From Tenacibaculum pacificus (GTDB taxonomy: Bacteria > Bacteroidota > Bacteroidia > Flavobacteriales > Flavobacteriaceae): a stretch of 64,000 nucleotides of DNA. The notes beneath the pieces were generated by a model, which was given only the letters and a program-made list of their open reading frames with translations, ran no database searches and was not told where the DNA came from. Below, in pieces: positions 9,723-18,589 of this stretch; positions within the stretch are counted from its first letter, which is position 1; each line of letters begins with the position of its first letter. The stretch covers positions 2,399,001 to 2,463,000 of the forward strand of contig NZ_CP115917.1 of NCBI RefSeq assembly GCF_027941775.1, read 5' to 3'. The translations under genes and the position numbers were made by a program.

Positions 9723-10583
9723 ATGAAAACACTTAAAATAACACTATTTTTTATAGTAGCGCTACTTGCTTTTTCTGTACGTCAAGAAGATCAAGAGTTT
9801 ACTAGTGTCGATAAAAACGGAGCCTACATCATTGGTTTTGAAGGAGCCAAAACAATTTCTCATTTTGAAGACAAAGGACCTGTAGTATCAGAAATTCCTC
9901 TTAAATTCTTAGGAGGAGGAGATGGTCAATTTTTGAAAGAAGATTTAGAGGTAACAATTAAGGTTGTTACGGATAAATCTTCAGCAACAGAAGGTACTGA
10001 ATTTTCTTTAGAGAATAAAAAAGTTACACTTAAAGCAGGTGATGATTTTGCGTTAATCCCTTTAACAGTAAATACAGGTTCTTTAAATTTATCTGTTCCT
10101 TCTAAAGTAGTTTTAGAAATTAGCATTGATAATGATAATGTTGTAATAGGATCTAATAACAAGCAAATTGCAATAACTTTTGTTGGATGTAAAGCTAATG
10201 TTGAAGATTTTACTTACGATAATAAAATGGTAGGTGCTGAATACGACGGAAGTCCAACTTTAAGAGATTATCCAGGGGAAGCTATTATTTTACACGATGG
10301 AACTCCTAACTTATACAGAACTGCAACAACTTTTAGATGGGGAGTAGGTGACTTAAGCCCTCCTGCTAATTATGATGGTTATGTATTTGAAGTTATTTGT
10401 GGTGAAGTATTTATTAAAGATCAACAACTAGGAGGTTACTGGGGTAATGTAGTTCAGTCTTTAGATGGAGATGCCTCAACACCAGCAGGTCAAGTTGATG
10501 CAGATGGAAATATTACTATTGAATACAAAGTTGTTTTTGGTGGAAAATTTCGTAAGGTAAAAAGTACATATACTAAAAACTAA
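9723..10583 (+). CDS. SusCD-associated exported protein, lipobox cysteine replaced by Arg
   Basis: 286 aa, 20 bp after susD and in the same operon. An N-terminal hydrophobic segment reads LLAFSVRQEDQEF. Position 20 (codon CGT, 9780-9782) is Arg where a lipoprotein would have Cys (TGT), and the acidic residues after it resemble a Bacteroidetes surface-export signal. Residues ~60-150 look like a Calx-beta-type immunoglobulin-like domain (TEGTEFSL, VTLKAGDD, VVLEISIDNDNVV). The C-terminal half (FTYDNKMVGAEYDGSP..., Trp/Tyr-rich) may bind ligand. It is probably an accessory component of the SusCD system. As written, it would not be lipidated. Confidence 0.82.
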   Translation: MKTLKITLFFIVALLAFSVRQEDQEFTSVDKNGAYIIGFEGAKTISHFEDKGPVVSEIPLKFLGGGDGQFLKEDLEVTIKVVTDKSSATEGTEFSLENKKVTLKAGDDFALIPLTVNTGSLNLSVPSKVVLEISIDNDNVVIGSNNKQIAITFVGCKANVEDFTYDNKMVGAEYDGSPTLRDYPGEAIILHDGTPNLYRTATTFRWGVGDLSPPANYDGYVFEVICGEVFIKDQQLGGYWGNVVQSLDGDASTPAGQVDADGNITIEYKVVFGGKFRKVKSTYTKN

Positions 10584-10592
10584 ATTAAAATA

Positions 10593-11534
10593 ATGATGAA
10601 ACATATTTTATATAAAACAGCCTCGCTAGCAATTATTGCACTAGCTATGGCGTCACGTGATCCAGAATTCACAGAAACAGGAATGTTAACAACAGAAGAT
10701 AAAAGACCTGTTGCTACCCCTTCTGTATCTTCTTTACTAATAGAAGAAGGAAAAGATGCTACTATTAAATTTACACTTGATAAAGCAATTATTGAACCTT
10801 CTAGCTTATTAGTTTCTTTAGTAGGAGCTGAAAATGATGATGAAAACAACCAAGTTTTAGAAGATTTTTCTTTAAACATTCAAGATCAAACATCTTCATC
10901 TCTTGAGGAGGGTCGAGGTTTTGAGTTAAAAATTCCTGCTTATGCTACAGAAGTAGAGCTTAATATTTCAGCTCTTATAGATAGTTATAATGAAGGTAAT
11001 GAGAAATATGTATTACGTATTGAAGATCACACATACAATCGTGTGAAAACAAGTAAAGAAGGAAACCCTATTTTTATACCTGTTACAATTAAAGATATTC
11101 CTACTTTAGATTTAGCTTTAAGCTACGAAGGTGTATTAGGACCAAATGGTACTAATTTATGTGAGGTAGGCGTTGAGTTTTGGCTTTACTTAGTAAATGC
11201 TGATGGTACTTATATTGATCCTGTTCAAGATGATTGTTCTTCAATGTTCGCATTAAACGCAAACGGTTTAAAAAGTGGTGAATATACTATTGAAGGATAC
11301 ATCGGAGATTATGGAAAATTCCCTACAGAAGATACTGACCCTGTTGTTAATTTAACCGTTCCTTTTAGTATGGGTGTAGCAGGTAAAACATCTAATTCTG
11401 TAAATTTAACTTTTAGTACTGCAAATGATGCTTGGGCTCAAATTGTAGATGCAGGAACTGTAACTGTAAATGAGGATTCTACATATATCGTAAAAGATGC
11501 TACTGGAAAAGTTTTAGTAGATACTACTAAATAA
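10593..11534 (+). CDS. SusCD-associated exported protein, lipobox cysteine replaced by Arg
   Basis: 313 aa, 9 bp after the preceding gene and last in the SusCD operon. The signal segment LAIIALAMASRDPEFTE has the layout of a lipobox (M-A-S-C), but residue 22 is Arg (CGT, 10656-10658). The body has Ig-like/Calx-beta features (TIKFTLDKAI, VELNISALIDSYNEGNEKYVLRIED) and an acidic C-terminal part with two cysteines. The likely role is a surface accessory subunit of the SusCD transporter. An intrinsic terminator follows. Confidence 0.8.
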   Translation: MMKHILYKTASLAIIALAMASRDPEFTETGMLTTEDKRPVATPSVSSLLIEEGKDATIKFTLDKAIIEPSSLLVSLVGAENDDENNQVLEDFSLNIQDQTSSSLEEGRGFELKIPAYATEVELNISALIDSYNEGNEKYVLRIEDHTYNRVKTSKEGNPIFIPVTIKDIPTLDLALSYEGVLGPNGTNLCEVGVEFWLYLVNADGTYIDPVQDDCSSMFALNANGLKSGEYTIEGYIGDYGKFPTEDTDPVVNLTVPFSMGVAGKTSNSVNLTFSTANDAWAQIVDAGTVTVNEDSTYIVKDATGKVLVDTTK

Positions 11535-11556
11535 TATATTTAGTTTTAAATATTTT

Positions 11557-11588
11557 AAAAGCAGAGAATTTATTTCTCTGCTTTTTTT
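11557..11588 (+). terminator. Intrinsic terminator of the SusCD operon
   Basis: The stem AAAAGCAGAGAA / TTCTCTGCTTTT with a T7 tract lies 23 bp after the last gene of the operon. Confidence 0.9.
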
Positions 11589-11732
11589 ATGCTTAATAAT
11601 TACTATATTAAAAATTAAAACACCCTACTCCTTTTTTTTTTTATCATTTAAATGCTCAACTATTTTTATTTTTAATTTTAAATACCTGCAACAAAACATA
11701 TCTTTACATATCTTTATTAAATAGCAACACAA

Positions 11733-12812
11733 TTGAATACAGCAGATTTTATTTCAAAAAAAGTAACAGAAACAATTCAAAAATCCACTTATACTTGGCA
11801 AACACCTAGTAATATTGCTTTAGTTAAATATTGGGGGAAAAGTAATCCGCAGATTCCTAAAAATGCTTCTATAAGCTTTACTCTTAATAATTGTCATACA
11901 ATTACAACTATTGAATTTGAAAAAATATCAAAAAGTAATACAGTTACTTTTGAATTGTTTTTTGAAGGAAAAAAGAAAGATGATTTTAAACCTAAAATTG
12001 CTAAATTCTTTGAAAGAATTCAAGAATATTGCCCTTATATTTTAGAATATAAAATGGTTATTTCTTCTGAAAATTCATTTCCTCATAGTAGCGGAATTGC
12101 TTCATCAGCAAGTGGAATGAGTGCAATTGCTATGTGTTTATTGAGTTTAGAAAAAGCCTTAAATCCTGATTTAACACCCGACTTTATCAATAAAAAAGCT
12201 TCTTTTTTAGCTCGTTTAGGTTCTGGAAGCGCTAGTAGAAGTATTGAAGGTCCTTTAGTTGTTTGGGGAGAACATCCTGAAATAGAAGGAAGTTCTGATT
12301 TATTCGCCATAAAATTCCCTTATAAAGTACATCAAATTTTTGAAAATTATTGTGATACTATTTTACTCGTCGATAAAGGAGAAAAACAAGTTTCATCAAC
12401 TGTTGGACATAATTTAATGCACAATCATCCGTATGCAGAACAACGTTTTAAACAAGCAAACGAAAACTTAGCTAAAATATCAAAAATACTTACTAACGGA
12501 GATATTAAAGAATTTATCACTTTAGTGGAAAGCGAAGCATTAACATTGCACGCAATGATGCTTACAAGTAATCCGTATTTTATTTTAATGAAACCAAACA
12601 CCTTAGAGGTTATCAATAAAATTTGGGAATACAGAGAACAAAATAACAGTAATATCTGTTTTACACTTGATGCAGGTGCAAATGTTCATGTCTTATACCC
12701 TACTTCGGAAAAAACTCAGGTTGAATTATTTATTAAAAATGTTTTAGCAGATTATTGTCAAAATAATCAGTATATTACTGATAATGTAGGTTTTGGATCA
12801 AAATTAATGTAA
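11733..12812 (+). CDS. mvaD: Diphosphomevalonate decarboxylase
   Basis: 359 aa. It converts mevalonate 5-diphosphate to isopentenyl diphosphate with ATP. Visible signatures are SNIALVKYWGKSNP near residues 27-40, the phosphate loop SSGIASSASGMSA, and GSGSASRSIEGPLVVWG. The ENSFPHSSGIASSASG layout and the C-terminal FTLDAGANVHVL match the GHMP decarboxylase branch. The start is TTG at 11733; no ATG occurs before the conserved region. Mevalonate kinase follows with its own promoter. Confidence 0.94.
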   Translation: MNTADFISKKVTETIQKSTYTWQTPSNIALVKYWGKSNPQIPKNASISFTLNNCHTITTIEFEKISKSNTVTFELFFEGKKKDDFKPKIAKFFERIQEYCPYILEYKMVISSENSFPHSSGIASSASGMSAIAMCLLSLEKALNPDLTPDFINKKASFLARLGSGSASRSIEGPLVVWGEHPEIEGSSDLFAIKFPYKVHQIFENYCDTILLVDKGEKQVSSTVGHNLMHNHPYAEQRFKQANENLAKISKILTNGDIKEFITLVESEALTLHAMMLTSNPYFILMKPNTLEVINKIWEYREQNNSNICFTLDAGANVHVLYPTSEKTQVELFIKNVLADYCQNNQYITDNVGFGSKLM

Positions 12813-12865
12813 TCTAAAAACCTTATTACTAAAAACAAACATTATTAAATTTACAAAAAGGTGTA

Positions 12866-12881
12866 CTAGTTTGTAAACTAG
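12866..12881 (+). promoter_or_regulatory. Palindrome overlapping the mevalonate kinase -33 box (possible operator)
   Basis: CTAGTTT-GT-AAACTAG is a perfect 7-bp-arm inverted repeat. It includes the TTTG (12870-12873) of the promoter below, a position where a repressor could compete with RNA polymerase. No regulator is identified. Confidence 0.4.
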
Positions 12882-12901
12882 CACTTTTACCTGTACTTTT
12901 G
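12870..12901 (+). promoter_or_regulatory. Promoter of mevalonate kinase / UbiA genes
   Basis: TTTG at 12870-12873, a 20-bp spacer and TACTTTTG at 12894-12901 match the Bacteroidetes sigma-A promoter. The start codon lies 19 bp downstream. Confidence 0.75.
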
Positions 12902-12920
12902 CCAAGTAATTAAAATAGCT

Positions 12921-13847
12921 ATGAAAGGACCTTTATTTTACGCAAAAATATTATTATTCGGAGAGTATGGAATTATTAAAGACTCGAAAGGGTTGGCAAT
13001 TCCGTTCAACTCATATAAAGGTGTTTTAAAATCGGCGACCAACTTAACTGGTGAAGCTAAAAAATCGAACACAAATTTAAATAAGTATTATAATTACTTA
13101 CAAACTTTAAATTCAGATTTAGTTTCTTTTGATTTAGTTTCTTTTAAAAATGATATTGATAACGGTATGTATTTTGACTCTTCTATTCCTCAAGGGTATG
13201 GTGTTGGAAGTTCAGGAGCATTAGTTGCTTCAATATATGATAAATATGCAGACAATAAAATTACCGTTTTAGAAAACTTAACACGTAATAAACTGTTAGT
13301 TTTAAAACAAGCTTTTTCATTAATGGAATCTTTTTTCCATGGAAAAAGTTCAGGTTTAGATCCGTTAAATTCTTATTTGAGTTTACCTATTTTAATCAAT
13401 TCAAAAGAAAATATTGAACCAGCTGGTATCCCCTCTCAAAAACAAGGAAAAGGTGCTGTTTTTTTATTAGATTCTGAACAAGCAGGTGAAACTGAACCAA
13501 TGGTAAACATCTTTATGAATAAGATGAAAAACGAAGGTTTTAGAAAAATGTTAAGCGAAGAATTTTCTTTACACACTGATGCTTGTATTGATGATTTTTT
13601 ACAAGGAAACGTAAAATCGTTATTTGGTAACGTAAAAAAATTATCAAAAGTTGTTTTAACGAACTTTAAACCAATGATTCCTACTGCTTTTCATAAAATT
13701 TGGGAAAAAGGAATTCAAACTAATGATTACTACTTAAAACTTTGTGGTTCTGGTGGTGGTGGTTACATCTTAGGATTTACTGAAGATTACGAAAAAGCAA
13801 AAACAAGCTTAAAAGATTATAAATTAGAATTAGTGTATCGATTTTAA
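12921..13847 (+). CDS. mvk: Mevalonate kinase-type GHMP kinase
   Basis: 308 aa. Motif 1 is KILLFGEYGII near residues 8-18. The ATP-binding loop PQGYGVGSSGALVAS lies near 89-103, and the C-terminal glycine motif is LCGSGGGGYILGF. This is the expected layout of mevalonate kinase, which phosphorylates mevalonate with ATP. It sits between mvaD and a prenyltransferase gene, supporting an isoprenoid role. Because a second GHMP kinase (GYDIA type) lies next to HMG-CoA reductase, the mevalonate versus phosphomevalonate assignment of the two could be checked biochemically. Confidence 0.88.
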   Translation: MKGPLFYAKILLFGEYGIIKDSKGLAIPFNSYKGVLKSATNLTGEAKKSNTNLNKYYNYLQTLNSDLVSFDLVSFKNDIDNGMYFDSSIPQGYGVGSSGALVASIYDKYADNKITVLENLTRNKLLVLKQAFSLMESFFHGKSSGLDPLNSYLSLPILINSKENIEPAGIPSQKQGKGAVFLLDSEQAGETEPMVNIFMNKMKNEGFRKMLSEEFSLHTDACIDDFLQGNVKSLFGNVKKLSKVVLTNFKPMIPTAFHKIWEKGIQTNDYYLKLCGSGGGGYILGFTEDYEKAKTSLKDYKLELVYRF

Positions 13848-13858
13848 ACAATGCCAAC

Positions 13859-14776
13859 ATGAGCACTTTAAAAGTCAGTACATTTCTTAAAAAATTATTC
13901 AGCCTATTATCAGTTGTTAGAGGCTACAATATTTTAGTATTAATAGCAGCCCAATATTTGGCTGCTATTTTTATTTTTTCTGATCAAAAATCAGTAAAAC
14001 CCGTGCTTTTCGATTGGCATTTATTATATCTCGTTATTGCGACAATTTGCGTGGTTGCTTCAGGCTATATTATCAATAATTTTTATGATAAAGATGCTGA
14101 TAAAATAAATCGACCTATAAAATCGGGATTAGATTCTTATGTAAAACAAGAAACTAAATTATCATTATACTTTGCATTAAATTTTATAGGTTTTTGCTTC
14201 GGATATTTAGTTTCTTGGCGAGCAGGTTTCTTTTTTGCAATCTATATTTTTGGAATTTGGTTTTATTCACATAAACTAAAAAAACATCCATTTGTAGGAC
14301 TAATAAGTGTTACTATTTTAACAATACTTCCTTTTTTTGTGGTTTTTGTTCATTATAAAAATTTTTCAAAAGTAATTTTTGTACATGCTATTTTTCTGTT
14401 TTTAATCATATTAATTCGTGAATTGATAAAAAACTTAGAAAACATAAAAGGAGCTATTCTTAATAATTACAATACGTTCCCTGTTAAATATGGCGAAAAA
14501 AACACCAAAAAATTAATCTTATTATTGATGTTTTTAACACTTGTACCAATTGGTGTGTTATTTAATTATCCTGCTATCGAATACATGAAATACTATTTTT
14601 ATTTAGCAGCTATTACTTTGGTATTTATTGGATTTTATACTTGGAAGGCAACAAAAACAAAACAATACGTACTGTTACACAACATTTTAAAGATATTATT
14701 ATTAATCGGTGTATTCAGTTTACTTTTTATAGATAAATCTTTAATTCTAGATAAAGTCGTAATTGCTTTAGATTAA
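13859..14776 (+). CDS. UbiA-family prenyltransferase, geranylgeranylglycerol-phosphate geranylgeranyltransferase-like
   Basis: 305 aa, 8-9 predicted membrane helices. The first Asp-rich motif NNFYDKDADKINRP (about residues 77-90) is the UbiA signature N-x-x-x-D-x-x-x-D for Mg-diphosphate binding. A second acidic/basic motif (ELIKNLENIKGA) lies near 187-198. Bacteroidetes homologues are usually named geranylgeranylglycerol-phosphate geranylgeranyltransferase by similarity to the archaeal lipid enzyme, but the bacterial substrate is not established. It starts 11 bp after mevalonate kinase, so prenyl-diphosphate supply and use are co-expressed. Confidence 0.85.
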   Translation: MSTLKVSTFLKKLFSLLSVVRGYNILVLIAAQYLAAIFIFSDQKSVKPVLFDWHLLYLVIATICVVASGYIINNFYDKDADKINRPIKSGLDSYVKQETKLSLYFALNFIGFCFGYLVSWRAGFFFAIYIFGIWFYSHKLKKHPFVGLISVTILTILPFFVVFVHYKNFSKVIFVHAIFLFLIILIRELIKNLENIKGAILNNYNTFPVKYGEKNTKKLILLLMFLTLVPIGVLFNYPAIEYMKYYFYLAAITLVFIGFYTWKATKTKQYVLLHNILKILLLIGVFSLLFIDKSLILDKVVIALD

Positions 14777-14793
14777 AAATCAAATAATTACTG

Positions 14794-14801
14794 TACCTTT
14801 G
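14794..14801 (+). promoter_or_regulatory. Promoter -7 element (TACCTTTG)
   Basis: A consensus TAnnTTTG lies 21 bp before the pseudouridine synthase ATG. The -33 box is weak. Confidence 0.55.
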
Positions 14802-14822
14802 CAATCTTTTTAAAACACAATT

Positions 14823-15863
14823 ATGAATTCAAAAAACTCGTCGAGAGGACGACAGGCTGACAAGAACAGCAATCCTCGTGAAAAAAAATCATCTGACAGA
14901 AATAGAACATCTTCTAGATCGGATAGAAGTTCTTCTGATAGAAATAGTGGTTCATCAGAAAGAAACAGAAGTTCTTCTGATAGATCTGACAGAAATAGAT
15001 CATCTTCTGACAGAAATAAAACTGAAAGAACAGATAGACCTGTTAGAAAATCATCAGAAAAACCAAGGTTTGCAACTAGTTCTTCGGATAATAAAAAACA
15101 GTTTAGAAGTGATGCCAGAAAACCAGCTGTTGAGCAAGTAAGCAAAGATGATACTGCAGGGATTCGCTTAAACAAGTACATTTCTAATTCAGGAATTTGT
15201 TCTCGTAGAGAAGCCGATACTTATATTGAACACGGAAGTGTTTTTGTAAACGGAAATTTAATGACACAAATGGGCTACAAGGTACAACCTACCGATGAAG
15301 TTCGTTTTGATGGTACTTTAATTTCAATCGAAAAGAAACGTTATATCTTATTAAACAAGCCTAAAAACTATATTACTACCATGGAAGATGAACGTGGTCG
15401 TAAAACAGTTATGGAACTTGTAGATAATGCGACCAAAGAACGTATTTATCCTGTTGGAAGACTAGATAGAAATACTACTGGTTTATTATTATTTACAAAC
15501 GATGGTGAGTTAGCTAAAAAATTAACACATCCAAAACATAATGTACGTAAATTATATCAAGCTTCTTTAGATAAAAAATTATCTATATCAGATTTAGATA
15601 AATTACGTGGTGATGTTGTTATTGAAGGTAAAAAAGTTTTTATTGATGCCGTTTCTTATGTAGAAGGTGAAAGAAAAACAGAAGTTGGTATTGAAATACA
15701 CTCTGGAAGAAACAGAATTGTACGTAAAATATTTGAAAACTTCGGATATGCAGTTACAAAACTAGATCGTGTTATTTTTGCAGGAATGACCAAACGTAAT
15801 TTACCTCGTGGTAGATGGCGTGAGTTAACCGAACAAGAAGTAAACACTTTAAAAATGTTATAA
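14823..15863 (+). CDS. RsuA/RluB-family pseudouridine synthase with a Ser/Arg-rich N-terminal extension
   Basis: 346 aa. Residues 1 to ~105 are a low-complexity Ser/Arg/Asp/Lys tail (SSDRN-type repeats), probably disordered and nucleic-acid binding. An S4 RNA-binding domain follows (IRLNKYISNSGICSRREAD, ~114-160), then the pseudouridine synthase core with catalytic GRLDRNTTG, Asp215. Such enzymes modify one uridine of 16S or 23S rRNA. The RluB branch (23S) is most likely from the layout, but the target is not certain. The tail makes it longer than the usual ~240-300 aa. A terminator follows. Confidence 0.9.
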   Translation: MNSKNSSRGRQADKNSNPREKKSSDRNRTSSRSDRSSSDRNSGSSERNRSSSDRSDRNRSSSDRNKTERTDRPVRKSSEKPRFATSSSDNKKQFRSDARKPAVEQVSKDDTAGIRLNKYISNSGICSRREADTYIEHGSVFVNGNLMTQMGYKVQPTDEVRFDGTLISIEKKRYILLNKPKNYITTMEDERGRKTVMELVDNATKERIYPVGRLDRNTTGLLLFTNDGELAKKLTHPKHNVRKLYQASLDKKLSISDLDKLRGDVVIEGKKVFIDAVSYVEGERKTEVGIEIHSGRNRIVRKIFENFGYAVTKLDRVIFAGMTKRNLPRGRWRELTEQEVNTLKML

Positions 15864-15877
15864 AAAATGTTTATAAT

Positions 15878-15910
15878 AAAAATCCCGAGTTTAAAACTCG
15901 GGATTTTTTT
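15878..15910. terminator. Bidirectional intrinsic terminator
   Basis: The stem AAAAATCCCGAGTTT / AAACTCGGGATTTTT with flanking A and T tracts lies between the convergent pseudouridine synthase and HMA genes. Confidence 0.9.
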
Positions 15911-15925
15911 ATGACCTATATTTCA

Positions 15926-16288
15926 CTACTTCTTATGGTCTTCTTGTATTTCTTCACTTCTATATTTACAACATCCATGTAAATTATCATAAGCTACTTT
16001 TGGTGCTTTTACTGCTTTGGTATCATGCCCAACATTTGCTACATTTTGTTGAATTGTTTTAACATCTGTTTTACGCTCATCAACAATTAACTTTAACTCA
16101 TGTGTATTTACATTCCATTGTGCATATTTAACACCTTTTGTATTTAAAGCTGCCTTTTCAATACGTCCTTTACACATATTACAAACGCCATCAACATTTA
16201 AAGAAATCTTGGCATTTTTGTTCTTTTTTTGTGCCGATACAGACACACTCATCAATAAAATTGCTAGTACTATTGCTATTTTTTTCAT
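15926..16288 (-). CDS. Periplasmic heavy-metal-associated (HMA) domain protein
   Basis: 120 aa. A signal peptide (1-20, ending VSAQ) precedes an HMA fold with metal-binding CNMC (Cys36, Cys39). A late HGCC motif (residues 104-107) and a His/Lys tail could add metal ligands. It likely chaperones Cu(I) or a similar soft metal in the periplasm. It follows the TonB receptor gene by 1 bp and is the last gene of a three-gene minus-strand unit with the HYC_CC_PP protein, which fits metal import or homeostasis. Confidence 0.86.
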   Translation of the reverse strand: MKKIAIVLAILLMSVSVSAQKKNKNAKISLNVDGVCNMCKGRIEKAALNTKGVKYAQWNVNTHELKLIVDERKTDVKTIQQNVANVGHDTKAVKAPKVAYDNLHGCCKYRSEEIQEDHKK

Positions 16289-16289
16289 C

Positions 16290-18521
16290 TTAATCTATTT
16301 TAAATCTTAAACCTGTATAATAATTACTTCCAAATATTGGGGCGTATATAATTGTTGTATCAAAATTTGAACCAAACGGATTACTACTTCCCAGTATCGG
16401 ATTTTTTTGTTTATAGTTTGTTATATTTTCTGCACCTGCATAAATTTCAAACTTCTTTGAAAACACTTTAGTTATTTGTGTGTTTAATAAATTATAACTT
16501 TCTGAATATTCTGGTAATTGATGCGTATTTGGTAATCGTTGCTCCCCTACCCAATTATAAGTTACATCAAATTTCCAATGAGCATCGTTTTCTTTTTTAG
16601 GAGTTTCATAAGATACATTTGCAAAAAAACGATTTTTTGCCTGTAAAGCTTTATTTAAATTTCCTGATTTAAAATCGGTATTTACATTGTAATGTTTATA
16701 TGAAAAACGAGTATTAAAATAAGGAATTATATTTTGATTTACCTCTAACTGAAAACTGTTAGCAACACTTTTTCCGTCTAAATTATAAAAAGATATTTCC
16801 TGCGGATTTTCCCAATCTACCACAACTTGATTTTCGAAATCTGTTCTGTAGAAATCAAAAGTAATATCACCTTTTTTGCCAAATAATTTATAACCTTGCA
16901 AAAACGATATTCCATAATTCCAAGCTGTTTCCGGATTTAAGCCATAAACCTTCCCTCCTACATCATCAATATTAACTTGTCTTGAAGATGCAAAAAATTG
17001 TTGGTTTTCAGCAAAAATATTAGCACTTCTTCTTCCTTTCCCTATCGATGTTCTAAAAACTCCTTGTTCCCAAGGCGCATAGCGAATATGTAAACGAGGC
17101 GTTACAAAAGTTCCTAATATATTATGTGTATCAATTCTTAATCCCGCAGTTATACTTATATCATCAGCATTATCATAAGCATATTCAAAAAAAGCACCAA
17201 CAGAATTTTCTTTACGGTCATAATTATTTGCCGTAGTAACGTTTACAAACTCGTCATATTTATCATAAGTAAAACTAAGTCCTGTTTTGAATTTATTTCT
17301 AGTATCACCGATAATTGAATTAAAAATAAAGCTACTAAAAAAACTTTGATGCTGAATATTATAATTACTTAATCCAAAATAAGAATCTTGTTTATGATTA
17401 CTATACGCAGCCTGTATTCCCATACTCTGAAAAGGTAAATCAGGAAAAACATACCCTAATTTAGCAGAAGTATCAAAACGTTTTGTTTTAATTTCGCTTC
17501 CCCAAACAGTAGTAGCCCCTTTATCTGTATCAGGGTTAAAATCAACTTCACCTACTTGCTTCTGATCATCTAAATATCTAAAATTAATAAAACTCACCCA
17601 TCCTTTTTGCGCATCTACATACTGCCAACGGTTCATGATATTAATTTGTTTTGCTAGCGGATTATCTAAAAAATTATCCTCATTTTTATCAAACTTTTCA
17701 CCTCTATAATTACCGTGAACATATAAGCCAGTTTGCCACTTGTCACTTACTTTTTGGTTTAAATGCGTGTTAAATTCCATTCTACCTCCAGCTGAACCGT
17801 AGGCGTTTACAAAAAATCGGTGATTCGTATATGGCTTAACTAATTCGGCATTTATTTGTCCAGAAATACTTTCGTAACCATTTACAACACTACCTCCTCC
17901 TTTTGTTATTTGAATACTTTCTACCCAAGTACCCGGGGTAAAAGAGAGCCCGAATGCTTGTGATGCACCCCTTATAGATGGAATGTTTTCTTGCGTAATT
18001 AACAAATATGGACTCGTTAAACCCAACATTTGAATTTGCTTTGTACCTGTTAATGCATCAGAATAATTAACATCTATTGATGGATTTGTTTCAAAACTTT
18101 CTGCCAAATTACAACATGCCGATTTTAAAAGTTCTGCACTATTGATGGTTACTAAATTTTGAGATGATAAATACGATTTTTGAGTCGCACTCTTCTTTGA
18201 TTTAACAACAATCTCATTTAAAGTGTTACTTTCCTTTAAAAAATGATGAATCGGTTTTAAACTATTTATAGTAATTGTATCGGTTTTATAACCAACAAAA
18301 CTAATCACTAGCTTTTTGTATTCGGTTTTATAAGGTATTGTAAACCATCCTTTTTCATTGGTTGTTACGCCTACATTTGTATCTAACCAATGAATATTTG
18401 CACCGTAAACACCTAAATTATTTTTTTGATTATTTTTATCCATAATCATACCTTTAAACTCACTTTGAGAAAAGGCAACAGACGAAATCAGTATTAAAAT
18501 ACTGAATATATTTATTTTCAT
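16290..18521 (-). CDS. TonB-dependent outer-membrane receptor, probable metal transport
   Basis: 743 aa. A signal peptide (1-18, SSVAFSQ) is followed by a carboxypeptidase-regulatory-like domain (~20-90). The plug carries LLKSACCNLAESFETNPSIDVNYSDA, and the barrel ends YYTGLRFKID. The Cys-Cys in the plug near residue 137 is typical of receptors clustered with HMA proteins. The HMA protein downstream and the HYC_CC_PP protein upstream suggest copper or another transition metal, inferred from context. There is no ferric-siderophore gene nearby. Confidence 0.9.
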   Translation of the reverse strand: MKINIFSILILISSVAFSQSEFKGMIMDKNNQKNNLGVYGANIHWLDTNVGVTTNEKGWFTIPYKTEYKKLVISFVGYKTDTITINSLKPIHHFLKESNTLNEIVVKSKKSATQKSYLSSQNLVTINSAELLKSACCNLAESFETNPSIDVNYSDALTGTKQIQMLGLTSPYLLITQENIPSIRGASQAFGLSFTPGTWVESIQITKGGGSVVNGYESISGQINAELVKPYTNHRFFVNAYGSAGGRMEFNTHLNQKVSDKWQTGLYVHGNYRGEKFDKNEDNFLDNPLAKQINIMNRWQYVDAQKGWVSFINFRYLDDQKQVGEVDFNPDTDKGATTVWGSEIKTKRFDTSAKLGYVFPDLPFQSMGIQAAYSNHKQDSYFGLSNYNIQHQSFFSSFIFNSIIGDTRNKFKTGLSFTYDKYDEFVNVTTANNYDRKENSVGAFFEYAYDNADDISITAGLRIDTHNILGTFVTPRLHIRYAPWEQGVFRTSIGKGRRSANIFAENQQFFASSRQVNIDDVGGKVYGLNPETAWNYGISFLQGYKLFGKKGDITFDFYRTDFENQVVVDWENPQEISFYNLDGKSVANSFQLEVNQNIIPYFNTRFSYKHYNVNTDFKSGNLNKALQAKNRFFANVSYETPKKENDAHWKFDVTYNWVGEQRLPNTHQLPEYSESYNLLNTQITKVFSKKFEIYAGAENITNYKQKNPILGSSNPFGSNFDTTIIYAPIFGSNYYTGLRFKID

Positions 18522-18589
18522 TATATTATATTTAAATTCAACAATAATTTGTTACGTATTATTAATACGTACCTAAAAAAATTGTAAAA

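Noticed and set aside
5038..11534. Complete polysaccharide utilisation locus
   Set aside because: SusC/SusD and accessory proteins are present but no glycoside hydrolase, lyase, sulfatase or hybrid regulator is adjacent.
5038..11534. Horizontal transfer of the SusCD operon
   Set aside because: Base composition and codon use look like the neighbours and no mobile-element scar is visible; only synteny could decide.
14878..15141. 87-codon frame in another phase of the pseudouridine synthase N-terminus
   Set aside because: Produced by the Ser/Arg-rich repeats; the overlapping gene in the annotated frame continues into a clear enzyme domain.
14810..15181. Minus-strand Leu/Ser/Asp-rich frame opposite the same repeats
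   Set aside because: Low-complexity reverse translation of the SSDRN repeats, not a gene.
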